This document shows positions 18,764 to 26,358 of a stretch of 64,000 nt of DNA, one piece after another; the stretch's first letter is position 1; each line of letters starts with the position of its first letter. Made by a program: the position numbers and the translations under genes. The DNA is from Glaciihabitans sp. dw_435 (GTDB lineage Bacteria; Actinomycetota; Actinomycetes; Actinomycetales; Microbacteriaceae), in the NCBI RefSeq assembly GCF_018449675.1, contig NZ_JAAVUZ010000001.1:248001-312000 (forward strand). Direction: 5' to 3'. The notes under the pieces were generated by a model, which was not told where the DNA came from, ran no database searches, and saw nothing but the letters and a program-made list of their open reading frames with translations.

Positions 18764-20054
18764 CGGTTCCGGTACGCCCACCACCTCAGCCCGGGCTGCC
18801 ACGGTTCGTGCCAGGGCGACCCGGCCCGGGTCATCCCGCGCTCCCGACCGGCCCCCATCGGCGCTCGCGGTCCGCTACCGGGCGACGCCGTGGTGGGTGA
18901 AGGTCATCGTGATCTTCGCGGTCTCCCGCGTCGTGACGACCACGATCATGCTGGACTTCGCCGCGGCGCAGGCCCAAAACGCGTGGACATCGTCGCATCC
19001 CGACTACTTTGCGTTCGCCTCGCTGTGGGACTCACACTGGTACTACATCGTCAGTGTGACGGGCTACCCCAGCACCCTTCCGCTGACCGACGACGGACAC
19101 ATTGCCGAGAACGCCTGGGCGTTCCTGCCGGCGTATCCCTGGTTCGTCAACGTGATGCAGCACCTTCTGGGGCTGCCCTACGCGCAGGTATCGGTGTTCG
19201 TCTCCGGTGGATTCGCGCTTGGCTCCGCGCTGATGCTGTACCGCGTGCTCGCGCTGAAGCTGCCCGGCGAGACCGCGATGTTCTCGGTCGTACTCTTCTG
19301 CTTCGCGCCGTTGTCACCGTTGCTGCAGGTGGGGTATGCCGAGTCGATGCAGGTGTTCTTCCTGACGCTCGCGCTGTACCTGTTGCTGCGGCGCAAGTAC
19401 TGGGTGATGGTTCCGGTCATAGCGGTGCTCTGCTTCACCAGGCCGAGCGGATTGGCCCTTGCCCTCGCGCTCGGCCTGCACATCATCTACCGCTGGGTGG
19501 TGCGGGCTCGCGACCCCTTCCCGGTGCGTGAGCGCGTGGCATCCGTCACCGCAGCGTTGTTCAGCGCCATCGCCGGGTTTGCCTGGGTGTGGGTCGCGGC
19601 CGCCGCCACCGGCAATCCCTCGGCGTACACCGCCACCGAGCTCGCGTGGCGATCCGCGTACATCGGATACGGCGATCTCCTGCCGCTCACTCCCTGGATT
19701 CAGGGCGCCAACTGGTGGATGGCAATGGCGAAGTGGCCCGTCTGGTGGGGACCGACCCTGCTCGCGATCGCCGTCGTCGGATTTGCCGCGTTCATGTTCA
19801 CGCCGATCGTGCGTCGCCTCGGTGTCGACCTGCGATTCTGGGTCGCGAGCTACGTGCTGTATCTGCTCGCGGTGTTCTTCCCGCAGTCGAGCACGTTCCG
19901 GCTGTTGATTCCGGTCTTCCCGCTGCTCGGGGCGATCGCGCAGCCCCGGTCCGTTCTGTACAGAATCGGAATTGTCCTGTTGTTCATCGCGGGCCAGATC
20001 GGCTGGATTTACATTGCCTGGTGGGTCGACGGATACGACTGGACTCCGCCGTAA
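18756..20054 (+). CDS. Multi-spanning membrane protein, possible GT-C mannosyltransferase
   Basis: The product is 432 residues. A basic, Pro/Ala/Arg-rich cytoplasmic tail of about 45 residues precedes about ten hydrophobic helices. The first external loop contains SLWDSHWYYIVSVTGYP, with an acidic-aromatic pattern like the catalytic loop of PIG-V and other GT-C transferases that use polyprenyl-phosphate sugars. NAWAFLPAYPWFV follows, also PIG-V-like. The start codon GTG at 18756 overlaps the end of dapE by 8 bases, so it is coupled to dapE. The substrate is unknown; the transferase role is inferred from topology and motif only. Confidence 0.7.
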   Translation: MPSGSGTPTTSARAATVRARATRPGSSRAPDRPPSALAVRYRATPWWVKVIVIFAVSRVVTTTIMLDFAAAQAQNAWTSSHPDYFAFASLWDSHWYYIVSVTGYPSTLPLTDDGHIAENAWAFLPAYPWFVNVMQHLLGLPYAQVSVFVSGGFALGSALMLYRVLALKLPGETAMFSVVLFCFAPLSPLLQVGYAESMQVFFLTLALYLLLRRKYWVMVPVIAVLCFTRPSGLALALALGLHIIYRWVVRARDPFPVRERVASVTAALFSAIAGFAWVWVAAAATGNPSAYTATELAWRSAYIGYGDLLPLTPWIQGANWWMAMAKWPVWWGPTLLAIAVVGFAAFMFTPIVRRLGVDLRFWVASYVLYLLAVFFPQSSTFRLLIPVFPLLGAIAQPRSVLYRIGIVLLFIAGQIGWIYIAWWVDGYDWTPP

Positions 20055-20137
20055 AGATGCAACCGTCGGCAGTGCGTTATTTGAGACGCGAGAAATAGAC
20101 GATAATAGATATGTACCTAAACGAAAGGGGACCCCTC

Positions 20138-20308
20138 ATGGCAGCCATGAAACCGCGGACCGGAGACGGCCCAATGGAGGCTGTCAAGGAAGGTCGCCTC
20201 ATTATCGTGCGCGTCCCGCTTGAGGGTGGTGGCCGTCTGGTCGTCTCCGTCAACGACGCCGAGGCCAAGGAACTTCACGACGCACTCGCCGGAGTCGTCC
20301 AGGCATAA
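20138..20308 (+). CDS. DUF3117 small conserved protein
   Basis: This is a 56-residue protein of a family found across Actinobacteria, with the signature MAAMKPRTGDG at the start and VPLEGGGRLVV in the middle. I chose ATG at 20138 because AAAGGGG (20124-20130) sits correctly before it and the family begins at this residue. The region upstream (about 20075-20115) is AT-rich with TTGAGA at 20081 and a GATAAT/TAATAG stretch at 20101-20108, a likely promoter with a short leader. The molecular function is unknown. Confidence 0.88.
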   Translation: MAAMKPRTGDGPMEAVKEGRLIIVRVPLEGGGRLVVSVNDAEAKELHDALAGVVQA

Positions 20309-20368
20309 CTGCCTCCTCGTCCGGCGCGCAGCATTAGCTTCGCGCCAGATGACACCGTGCTCGGTGGA

Positions 20369-20444
20369 ACGGGATTCATCCCGTCCCCCCGGGCATGACG
20401 AGGTTAACGGGCATTGTGCGGCAGGTGGCCGGGCCGAAGCCCGG
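20369..20444. terminator. Hairpins between convergent genes
   Basis: Two hairpins lie between the DUF3117 gene and the methyltransferase gene. One is ACGGGA (20369-20374) with TCCCGT (20379-20384) around TTCA. The other is CCGGGC (20429-20434) with GCCCGG (20439-20444) around CGAA. Neither has a T-run. They plausibly end transcription from both sides. Confidence 0.45.
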
Positions 20445-20452
20445 CGACCCGA

Positions 20453-21085
20453 CTACTCCGCGATCTTGGTCAGCTGAAGAAGGCCGTCGCCCGCCAGGGA
20501 CAGCGAGCTCAGCACCGCGCTGGAACCGGCGATCTCCCGCAGCAGTGTGCGGAAGTCAGCGACCGTGTCGTCCCGCTGTGCGGGGTCGGCAACGCGTCCG
20601 CGCCACAGCGCGTGGGCGACCAGTACCGATCCGCCCGGACGGGCAAGGCGCAGCCCGTGCTCGACGTACTCGATGACGGAGTGTGCGTCGGCGTCTACGA
20701 AAACTATGTCGTAGCTCGACTCGTTCATGCGGGGGAGAACCTCGAGTGCGCGGCCGGTGATCAGCCGCGTGCGATTGGCGGGAATGCCGGCATCGCCGAA
20801 CGCCTTACGCGCCGTCTGCTGGTACTCCAGCTCGATGTCGATGGTGGTGAGAGTGGCCTCACGGGCGCCGGTGAGCAACCACAGGCCACTGACCCCGAGT
20901 CCCGTTCCGATTTCGATGATCGTCTGGGCGTTCATGGCGGCGGCGACGACGGCCATCTGCGCACCGACGGCGGGGGAAATGGGCTCTACGCCCTGCTCCA
21001 GCGAGTGCTGGCGCGCCTGAACGATCTCCGGGCTCTCGATAACGAACTCTTCGGCGAACTTCCAGCTCAAATCTTTGTCTGACAC
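20453..21085 (-). CDS. O-methyltransferase (SAM-dependent, catechol-OMT-like family)
   Basis: The 210-residue protein has a class I SAM fold: motif I EIGTGLGVSGLWL, an acidic residue in TTIDIELEYQQ, and YDIVFVDADAHS, where small-molecule O-methyltransferases bind metal and substrate. The relative in mycobacteria lies near tatB, as here. The GTG start at 21085 has GAGGAG about 7 bases upstream. It diverges from tatB. The substrate is unknown. Confidence 0.85.
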   Translation of the reverse strand: MSDKDLSWKFAEEFVIESPEIVQARQHSLEQGVEPISPAVGAQMAVVAAAMNAQTIIEIGTGLGVSGLWLLTGAREATLTTIDIELEYQQTARKAFGDAGIPANRTRLITGRALEVLPRMNESSYDIVFVDADAHSVIEYVEHGLRLARPGGSVLVAHALWRGRVADPAQRDDTVADFRTLLREIAGSSAVLSSLSLAGDGLLQLTKIAE

Positions 21086-21137
21086 GTATTACTCCTCTTG
21101 GCCCTTCAGCCTAGGGCGAGGACTCATCAGGAACGGC

Positions 21138-21143
21138 TATTCT
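21138..21143 (+). promoter_or_regulatory. -10-like element for leaderless tatB mRNA
   Basis: TATTCT is followed by 6 bases (GAGCGA) and the GTG start at 21150. There is no separate Shine-Dalgarno site. Confidence 0.5.
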
Positions 21144-21149
21144 GAGCGA

Positions 21150-21527
21150 GTGTTTGGGTTGACGTTCGACAAGCTTCTCGTGATCGGGGTGATCGCGGTC
21201 TTTGTCGTCGGTCCCGAACGCCTTCCGAAGTACGCGGCGCAGCTCTCCCGTCTCGTCCGCTCGCTGCGCGATCTGGCCAACGGCGCCAAGGATCGCATGC
21301 GCGAAGAGATGGGACCGGACTTCGACGAGGTCGACTGGAAGAAGCTCGATCCGCGCCAGTATGACCCGCGACGGATCATCCGCGAGGCCCTGCTGGATGA
21401 CCCGGATACGGCCGCTCCCGTCGTCAAACCCGTGTCTGCCGTGCCGGCGCCCGAGGGCGCGTACGCGCAAAGCCAGCGGTTCAAGCGTGAGGGCAAGCCC
21501 GCGCCCTGGGACTCCGAAGCAACCTAG
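21150..21527 (+). CDS. tatB: Sec-independent (twin-arginine) translocase subunit TatB
   Basis: This is a membrane component of the Tat receptor complex, which exports folded proteins such as EfeB in this window. The 125-residue product has the TatA/B fold: a short N-terminus (MFGLTFDKLLVIGVIAVFVVGPERLP) with the transmembrane helix ending in the GPERLP hinge, then an amphipathic helix (YAAQLSRLVRSLRDLANGAK) and an acidic tail. The GTG start at 21150 gives this exact N-terminus and has TATTCT 6 bases before it. An in-frame extension upstream would spoil the family start. Confidence 0.88.
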   Translation: MFGLTFDKLLVIGVIAVFVVGPERLPKYAAQLSRLVRSLRDLANGAKDRMREEMGPDFDEVDWKKLDPRQYDPRRIIREALLDDPDTAAPVVKPVSAVPAPEGAYAQSQRFKREGKPAPWDSEAT

Positions 21528-21651
21528 CTGCCCGATTTCGCCACATTCGGAACTTCCGGCCACGCGGCGACAGTTTCTCCTCATGTGGGCGAATTGCGGC
21601 CGGTATTCCGCATCTAGGATTACGCGGTGGCGTGGGCGGGTACGCGGGGCG

Positions 21652-23202
21652 TCAGCGGCGGCGCGCGAGGCGCAGCGCTACGAGCAGCGCGACCATGATG
21701 CCGCTCATCCGCGCGAACTCGGGGCCGGTGCGCGGGAGGGTCAGCAGCCCGGTTGAACTCGCCACCGTGCGCGACTCCACGAAGCGCAGCAGACCCTCCG
21801 GCCCGTTGCGCCGGCCGAGTCCCGACTTCTTCATCCCACCCATCGGGGCGTCAACGCTCGAGAAGGTGGCGCGGTATCCCTCGTTGATGTTGACGCTGCC
21901 GGCGTCGATGCGGTCGGCGACGCGGCGTCCGCGGGCGACCGAGCCGGTGAACACCGAGGCATTGAGCCCGAACTCCGAGGAGTTGGCCGCCAGTACCGCC
22001 TGCTGTTCCGTGTCGACGACCGTGATCACCACGACGGGGCCGAAGGTTTCGTGGGCGAAGCACTCCATGTCGGCGGTCACGTCGGTGAGCACCGTCGGCT
22101 CGAAGAAGAACGGGCCGAGGTCCGGACGTGCCCGGCCGCCGACGAGAACGCGCGCGCCCTTCGCGACCGCGTCGTCGACGTGGGACTGGACGCGCGCCAG
22201 CTGGGCGGCAGACGTGAGGGAACCGACATCCGTCGTCCAGTCAAACGCCGGTCCGGCTTTCAGGGCCCCGACCCGCTCGACGAACGCTCCGATGAAGGCG
22301 TCGGCGACGGCCCGCTGCACGTAGATGCGCTCGATCGATACGCAGAGCTGCCCCATCGAGGAGAAGCACGAGTAGACCGCGTTGGCGGCGGCGGACGCCG
22401 GGTTCACGTCATCCAGCACGAGAAGCGGGTTCTTTCCGCCGAGTTCGAGGGAGACGCCGGTGAGGCTGGACGCGGCACGCTCCGCAACGCGGGTGCCGGT
22501 GGCGGTGGATCCCGTGAAGCACACGTAGTCCGTGGCATCCACCACCGCGTTCCCGATCTCGTCACCGTCGCCCGCGACCACGGCCCAGAGGTCGGGCGGC
22601 AACCCCGCGTCGATGAATGCCCTGCGCGCGGCCAGAATGCTCAGAGCACCCTGGTTGTCGGCTTTCTGCACCACCGCGTTGCCCGCCGCCAGCGCCGGCA
22701 CGATGTCCATGAGGGCGAGACTGACGGGGTAATTCCACGGGGTGATCACGCCGACCACTCCCTTGGGGCGGAACCCCACCCGCGTGCGCACGACGAGCGG
22801 GATGCCCGCGCGCCGGGAATGGGTGCGGAGAACGGATGTCGCGGACACCGCGTAGTACCTCGTGACCGACGCGCCCTGGAAGACCTCCTCGAAGGCTTGC
22901 CCGCGGGTCTTGCCCGTTTCCGTCTGCAGGGCGTCCAGCACCCGTTCACGGCCGGCGAGGAGCCGGTCATGGGCACGGAGGAGTACGGCCCGGCGTGCGG
23001 CGGGCCCCGAGCGACGCCAGTCCCGCTGGGCGGAGCGTGCGGCGGCCGTGGCATCCGTCACATCCCTCGCACTGCTCAGGGGCAGGTTGTGCAGCACCTC
23101 CCCGGTGAAGGGAGCGAGCACGGGCACCGATGTGGTGCCGGACGCGCGAAGATCACGGACGAGAAGTGCCGCATCATTGCGGCCGAGCGGGGAGCCGGTC
23201 AT
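21652..23202 (-). CDS. gabD2: Succinate-semialdehyde dehydrogenase (NADP+) family
   Basis: This aldehyde dehydrogenase of 516 residues probably oxidises succinate semialdehyde to succinate. Visible elements are the TPWNYP substrate/cofactor region, the nucleotide-binding FTGSTATGTRV, the catalytic glutamate in LELGGKNP and the catalytic cysteine in GQLCVSIER. The C-terminal 20-odd residues after LPRTGPEFARM are hydrophobic and end in LARRR, which is unusual for a soluble ALDH. I chose ATG at 23202 over GTG at 23208 because TAGCGT ends 6 bases before it. The exact substrate is inferred. Confidence 0.82.
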   Translation of the reverse strand: MTGSPLGRNDAALLVRDLRASGTTSVPVLAPFTGEVLHNLPLSSARDVTDATAAARSAQRDWRRSGPAARRAVLLRAHDRLLAGRERVLDALQTETGKTRGQAFEEVFQGASVTRYYAVSATSVLRTHSRRAGIPLVVRTRVGFRPKGVVGVITPWNYPVSLALMDIVPALAAGNAVVQKADNQGALSILAARRAFIDAGLPPDLWAVVAGDGDEIGNAVVDATDYVCFTGSTATGTRVAERAASSLTGVSLELGGKNPLLVLDDVNPASAAANAVYSCFSSMGQLCVSIERIYVQRAVADAFIGAFVERVGALKAGPAFDWTTDVGSLTSAAQLARVQSHVDDAVAKGARVLVGGRARPDLGPFFFEPTVLTDVTADMECFAHETFGPVVVITVVDTEQQAVLAANSSEFGLNASVFTGSVARGRRVADRIDAGSVNINEGYRATFSSVDAPMGGMKKSGLGRRNGPEGLLRFVESRTVASSTGLLTLPRTGPEFARMSGIMVALLVALRLARRR

Positions 23203-23208
23203 GGGCAC

Positions 23209-23214
23209 ACGCTA
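23209..23214 (-). promoter_or_regulatory. -10-like element for leaderless gabD2 mRNA
   Basis: On the minus strand TAGCGT is followed by GTGCCC and the ATG at 23202. The spacing is 6 bases and no Shine-Dalgarno site is visible. Confidence 0.5.
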
Positions 23215-23300
23215 CCGGGTGGAGGTCCGCACGGCCACGGTCTGGTGCTGGTGGCAGTGCGCGTCTGACGTGGGCGTGATCGCGGGCCTTGGCTGGTGGC

Positions 23301-24239
23301 TCAGGCCTGCAGCGCCTCGTAGGCCTTCTGCAGGCGGGCGGCCTCGGCGCGGAGTGCCTCGACCACCAGCCGTACAGACGGACGTTCGGCGCGGTCCGGC
23401 CGCATGAGCGCGGAGATCTGGCGCACCGCGCGCACACCGGTGAGTGGGCGCGTGATCAGGCCGTTCTCGTGGTCGCGGGTGGTGAAGCGCGGAAGAATCG
23501 CGATACCGTGCCCGGCGGCGACCACGGCCTCGACGATGCCGTTGTCGAGGAAGCGCTGTCCGACGCGGGCGGGAACGCCGTTAATCGTCTGGATCTGCCG
23601 CAGGATGCGGTCGTAGGGGAAGCCGACCGGCGCACCGACCCAAAGTTCGTCGACGAGGTCCTTCGGCGAGAGCGTGGCCTTGTCGCCGAGCGGATGTCCC
23701 TCCGGCAGGGCCACATCGAGGGGCTCGCGCATGAGGGGGACCACGGCGAGGCCACGCTCCCGCCACGAGGGGAGGATGCCGGGGGAGTCGGCCAACACGA
23801 TGTCGAAGTCGGGGGTGAGGTCGGCGAAGTCGGGAGTGAGGTCCGGTGGCAGCAGGGGATCCTGGTCGGTGCAGGTGAGCGTGAGGCCGGGAACGTCGGC
23901 GATCGCGCTCAGCAGCCCCGGCAGCAGCATCTGCCCGCCGGTGGGGAAAGTGGTGAGGGTGACCTCGCCGCGGGGTGCCTGTTTGAAGTCGTCCCAGAGA
24001 GCCTCTGCACGCTCCAGTGCCACGGCCACGTCGGTGGCCGTCTGGGCGAGCACGCGTCCTGCGCCGGTGAGCTGGATGCCCCGGCCCGACCGTTCGGTGA
24101 GCGCGATTCCCGCCTCGCGCTCGAGCACCTTCAGCTGCTGTGAAACCGCTGATGCGGTGCGGTTTGTGGCCTTCGCCACCGCCGTTACACTTCCGCGTTC
24201 GGCCAGCTCGCGGAGCAGTTCAAGTCGCCTCACGTCCAT
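23301..24239 (-). CDS. LysR-family transcriptional regulator
   Basis: The 312-residue protein has an N-terminal winged helix (LELLRELAERGSVTAVAKATN, SAVSQQLKVLEREAG) and a periplasmic-binding-like effector domain from about residue 90. Residues 133-146 hold a tandem DLTPDFA/DLTPDFD duplication, encoded by two 21-base units at 23802-23843. It reads towards the aldehyde dehydrogenase gene, which starts 99 bases downstream, so it might control it. It also diverges from the small-protein gene at 24332. The ATG has TAGAGT 6 bases before it. Confidence 0.9.
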   Translation of the reverse strand: MDVRRLELLRELAERGSVTAVAKATNRTASAVSQQLKVLEREAGIALTERSGRGIQLTGAGRVLAQTATDVAVALERAEALWDDFKQAPRGEVTLTTFPTGGQMLLPGLLSAIADVPGLTLTCTDQDPLLPPDLTPDFADLTPDFDIVLADSPGILPSWRERGLAVVPLMREPLDVALPEGHPLGDKATLSPKDLVDELWVGAPVGFPYDRILRQIQTINGVPARVGQRFLDNGIVEAVVAAGHGIAILPRFTTRDHENGLITRPLTGVRAVRQISALMRPDRAERPSVRLVVEALRAEAARLQKAYEALQA

Positions 24240-24245
24240 GTAGCA

Positions 24246-24251
24246 ACTCTA
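24246..24251 (-). promoter_or_regulatory. -10-like element for leaderless LysR-gene mRNA
   Basis: On the minus strand TAGAGT is followed by TGCTAC and the ATG at 24239, a 6-base gap. The surrounding 24240-24320 region is unusually AT-rich and must also hold the promoter of the small-protein gene. Confidence 0.55.
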
Positions 24252-24302
24252 CATAGTTACCCAAGAAAGATGTGATTGTGCTTACCAATAAAGAGGAGTG
24301 AA

Positions 24303-24335
24303 ATGATCATGAACTTAACAAGGAGAACACCATGA
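24303..24335 (+). CDS. Ten-residue leader peptide overlapping the small membrane protein
   Basis: ATG at 24303 is preceded by GAGGAG (24293-24298) and encodes MIMNLTRRTP before a TGA that overlaps the next ATG as ATGA (24332-24335). A second in-frame ATG lies at 24309. The overlap and the two ribosome-binding sites suggest translational coupling. It could equally be chance. Confidence 0.35.
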   Translation: MIMNLTRRTP

Positions 24336-24442
24336 TCGTCGCACTCACCGTCCTCGCCATCGCCGGCGTTGCAGCCACCGTTGCAGCCCTCGTCGCTGTC
24401 GGCAACGACGGATACCACCGCATCCCCACGCGCAACTTCTAG
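24332..24442 (+). CDS. Small membrane protein, 36 residues
   Basis: ATG at 24332 follows AAGGAGA with ideal spacing. The peptide has one hydrophobic helix (IVALTVLAIAGVAATVAALVAV, given here in two parts: residues 2-12 and 13-23), then NDGYHRIPTRNF. A single-span protein with a short charged tail is predicted. I recall similar small proteins ending in DGY-R-PTR in related actinobacteria but cannot confirm the family. It is divergent from the LysR gene and followed by a terminator-like hairpin at 24496, so it is an independent unit. Confidence 0.65.
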   Translation: MIVALTVLAIAGVAATVAALVAVGNDGYHRIPTRNF

Positions 24443-24495
24443 TCGCGCAGGGCGTACGCCCACCCCGCGGCAGCAGCACGCCCCGCGCCCTCACT

Positions 24496-24525
24496 GAGAC
24501 CCCCACACCGTGGCGGTCTCTTTGT
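24496..24525 (+). terminator. Terminator after the small membrane protein
   Basis: GAGACC (24496-24501) pairs with GGTCTC (24515-24520), extended inward by CCAC/GTGG, and is followed by TTTGTCGTT. It lies between the small-protein gene and the convergent mrp gene. Confidence 0.65.
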
Positions 24526-24553
24526 CGTTAAGGCGGAAAACGTGAAGCGTCGG

Positions 24554-25687
24554 TCAGGTGACCGAGAAGCCGAGCTTTCGGCCCGCGAGCCCACGTCCGC
24601 GTGCTGCGAGATCGCGCGCCACAGAGATGATCGCGGCGGCGGCCGGGTCATCCGGGTCAGTGAGCACAATCGGGGCGCCCGTGTCGCCCCCGGCGCGCAG
24701 CGGCACGCTCAGGGGGATCGAGACGAGCAGGGGAACCGTCTCCTCCGGCGTCGACAGGCGGGCAGCGGTGTCGATGCCGCCGCCGCTGCCGAACAGCTCG
24801 AGGATGCTGCCATCGGGCTGCGCGAGACCTGCCATGTTCTCGATGACACCGATGACCTTCTGCCCCGTCTGCCGGGCAACGAGGCCACTGCGCTCGGCAA
24901 CGTCCGCGGCCGCCGGCTGCGGGGTGGTGACGACCAGCACCTCCGCCTGCGGCAGCAGCTGTCCGATGGAGATGGCGACGTCGCCGGTGCCGGGCGGCAG
25001 GTCGAGCAGGAGAATGTCGAGGTCGCCGAAGTACACGTCGGTGAGGAACTGCTGGATGGTGCGGTGCAGCATGGGCCCGCGCCAGGACACGGCGGTCGAG
25101 CCATCCACAAACATGCCAATGGAGATGACCTTCACGTCGTGCGCGACCGGCGGCAGGATCATGTCGTTGACCTGGGTCGGCTTGGCGCCCGCGAGTCCCA
25201 GCAGCCCGGGGATCGAGAAGCCGAAGACGTCCGCGTCCACGACGCCGACGCGCAGGCCCGTCGCGGCGAGGGCGACGGCGAGGTTGGCGGTGACGGTGGA
25301 CTTGCCGACCCCGCCCTTGCCGCTGGTGATGGCATAGATGCGGGTGAGCGAGTCCGGGCCGAACTGCAGGGTCTTCGCCCGCCCGCCGCGCAGCTTCGCG
25401 GTCAGCGCCTCGCGTTCCTCGCGGGTCATGACCGTGACGTTTACGTGGGTCGATTCGACACCCGGGACAGCGGATGTCGCGGAGTACACGTCACGCTCGA
25501 TGGTGGTTGCCGCGGGGCATCCCACGATCGTCAGCTTTACCGTGACGGAAGCGGCTCCGTCGACAACGGAGATGTCGCCCACCATGTCGAGCTCGGTGAT
25601 GGGTTTGCGGATCTCCGGGTCCATGACGCGGGAGAGGGCACCGAGCACGAGCGATTCCGTGGGTGTCGGCGTGCTGTTGGCGTTCAC
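24554..25687 (-). CDS. mrp: Mrp/ApbC-type Fe-S cluster carrier ATPase
   Basis: This P-loop ATPase of the Mrp/NBP35 family is thought to carry Fe-S clusters to apoproteins in the cytosol. The 377-residue product has an N-terminal MIP18/DUF59 domain (ALSRVMDPEIRKPITELDMV, with cysteine in IVGCPAA) and the deviant Walker A SGKGGVGKST. The usual CxxC after the IENM motif is absent: the text reads IENMAGLAQPDGSILELFG. Its GTG start overlaps the DUF1003 gene end by 4 bases. Confidence 0.9.
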   Translation of the reverse strand: MNANSTPTPTESLVLGALSRVMDPEIRKPITELDMVGDISVVDGAASVTVKLTIVGCPAATTIERDVYSATSAVPGVESTHVNVTVMTREEREALTAKLRGGRAKTLQFGPDSLTRIYAITSGKGGVGKSTVTANLAVALAATGLRVGVVDADVFGFSIPGLLGLAGAKPTQVNDMILPPVAHDVKVISIGMFVDGSTAVSWRGPMLHRTIQQFLTDVYFGDLDILLLDLPPGTGDVAISIGQLLPQAEVLVVTTPQPAAADVAERSGLVARQTGQKVIGVIENMAGLAQPDGSILELFGSGGGIDTAARLSTPEETVPLLVSIPLSVPLRAGGDTGAPIVLTDPDDPAAAAIISVARDLAARGRGLAGRKLGFSVT

Positions 25688-26358
25688 CCTGCCGCGGGAT
25701 CCGTTTCGGCGACGAGGGGCGACGCGGTCGTGGCATCCGGACCCACCGGCTGTGCCGCCGCACTGGTCGCACCCAGGGTATTGCCACCGTTGCGGGCGCG
25801 CTCGGCGACCACGGCGCGGGCGGGTTTGTCGCGCTTGGGAGCCTTCGAGCCCTTGTCGGACTGCTCGCTCTTGTCGCGGTCGAGCTCTTCGAGCAGCGAG
25901 CGCAACTCGGCGCGGATGAAGTCCTTGCTGGCGAGATCCTTGACCGCGAGGCGCAGCGAGACAACCTCGCGGGCGAGGTACTCGGTGTCGTTGAGGTTGC
26001 GCTCGGCGCGCTGGCGGTCCTGCTCGATCTGCACCCGGTCGCGGTCATCCTGTCGATTCTGCGCAAGCAGGATCAGGGGAGCGGCGTAGGACGCCTGCAG
26101 CGAGAGGATGAGGGTGAGGACCGTGAATCCGTTGGAGGCCGAGTCGAAGTGCCACCACGGCACGGGTGCCATCGCGGTGTACGCGATCCATACCCCGGCA
26201 AAGAGGGAGAGGCCGAGGAGGAACCGGGGGGTGCCCATGGCGCGGGCAACCCACTCGGTGAAGCGGCCGAACCGGTCGCCGTCCCCGCGCCGAACGAGCT
26301 TGGCGCGCATGCCCTTGGGAGAATCCAGACGAACTTCTTGGCGGTTACCGCGTGCCAT
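25684..26358 (-). CDS. DUF1003 membrane protein
   Basis: This is a 224-residue protein of the DUF1003 family. Two close transmembrane helices are visible (FLLGLSLFAGVWIAYTAM and GFTVLTLILSLQASYAAPL), with the conserved Q-R-DDRDR stretch just after (LLAQNRQDDRDRVQ). A coiled, charged region follows, then a low-complexity Ala/Lys tail. It overlaps mrp by 4 bases and the upstream MgtE-like gene by 14, so all three form one operon. The function is unknown; the neighbourhood suggests a link with divalent metal handling, which is inference. Confidence 0.85.
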   Translation of the reverse strand: MARGNRQEVRLDSPKGMRAKLVRRGDGDRFGRFTEWVARAMGTPRFLLGLSLFAGVWIAYTAMAPVPWWHFDSASNGFTVLTLILSLQASYAAPLILLAQNRQDDRDRVQIEQDRQRAERNLNDTEYLAREVVSLRLAVKDLASKDFIRAELRSLLEELDRDKSEQSDKGSKAPKRDKPARAVVAERARNGGNTLGATSAAAQPVGPDATTASPLVAETDPAAG

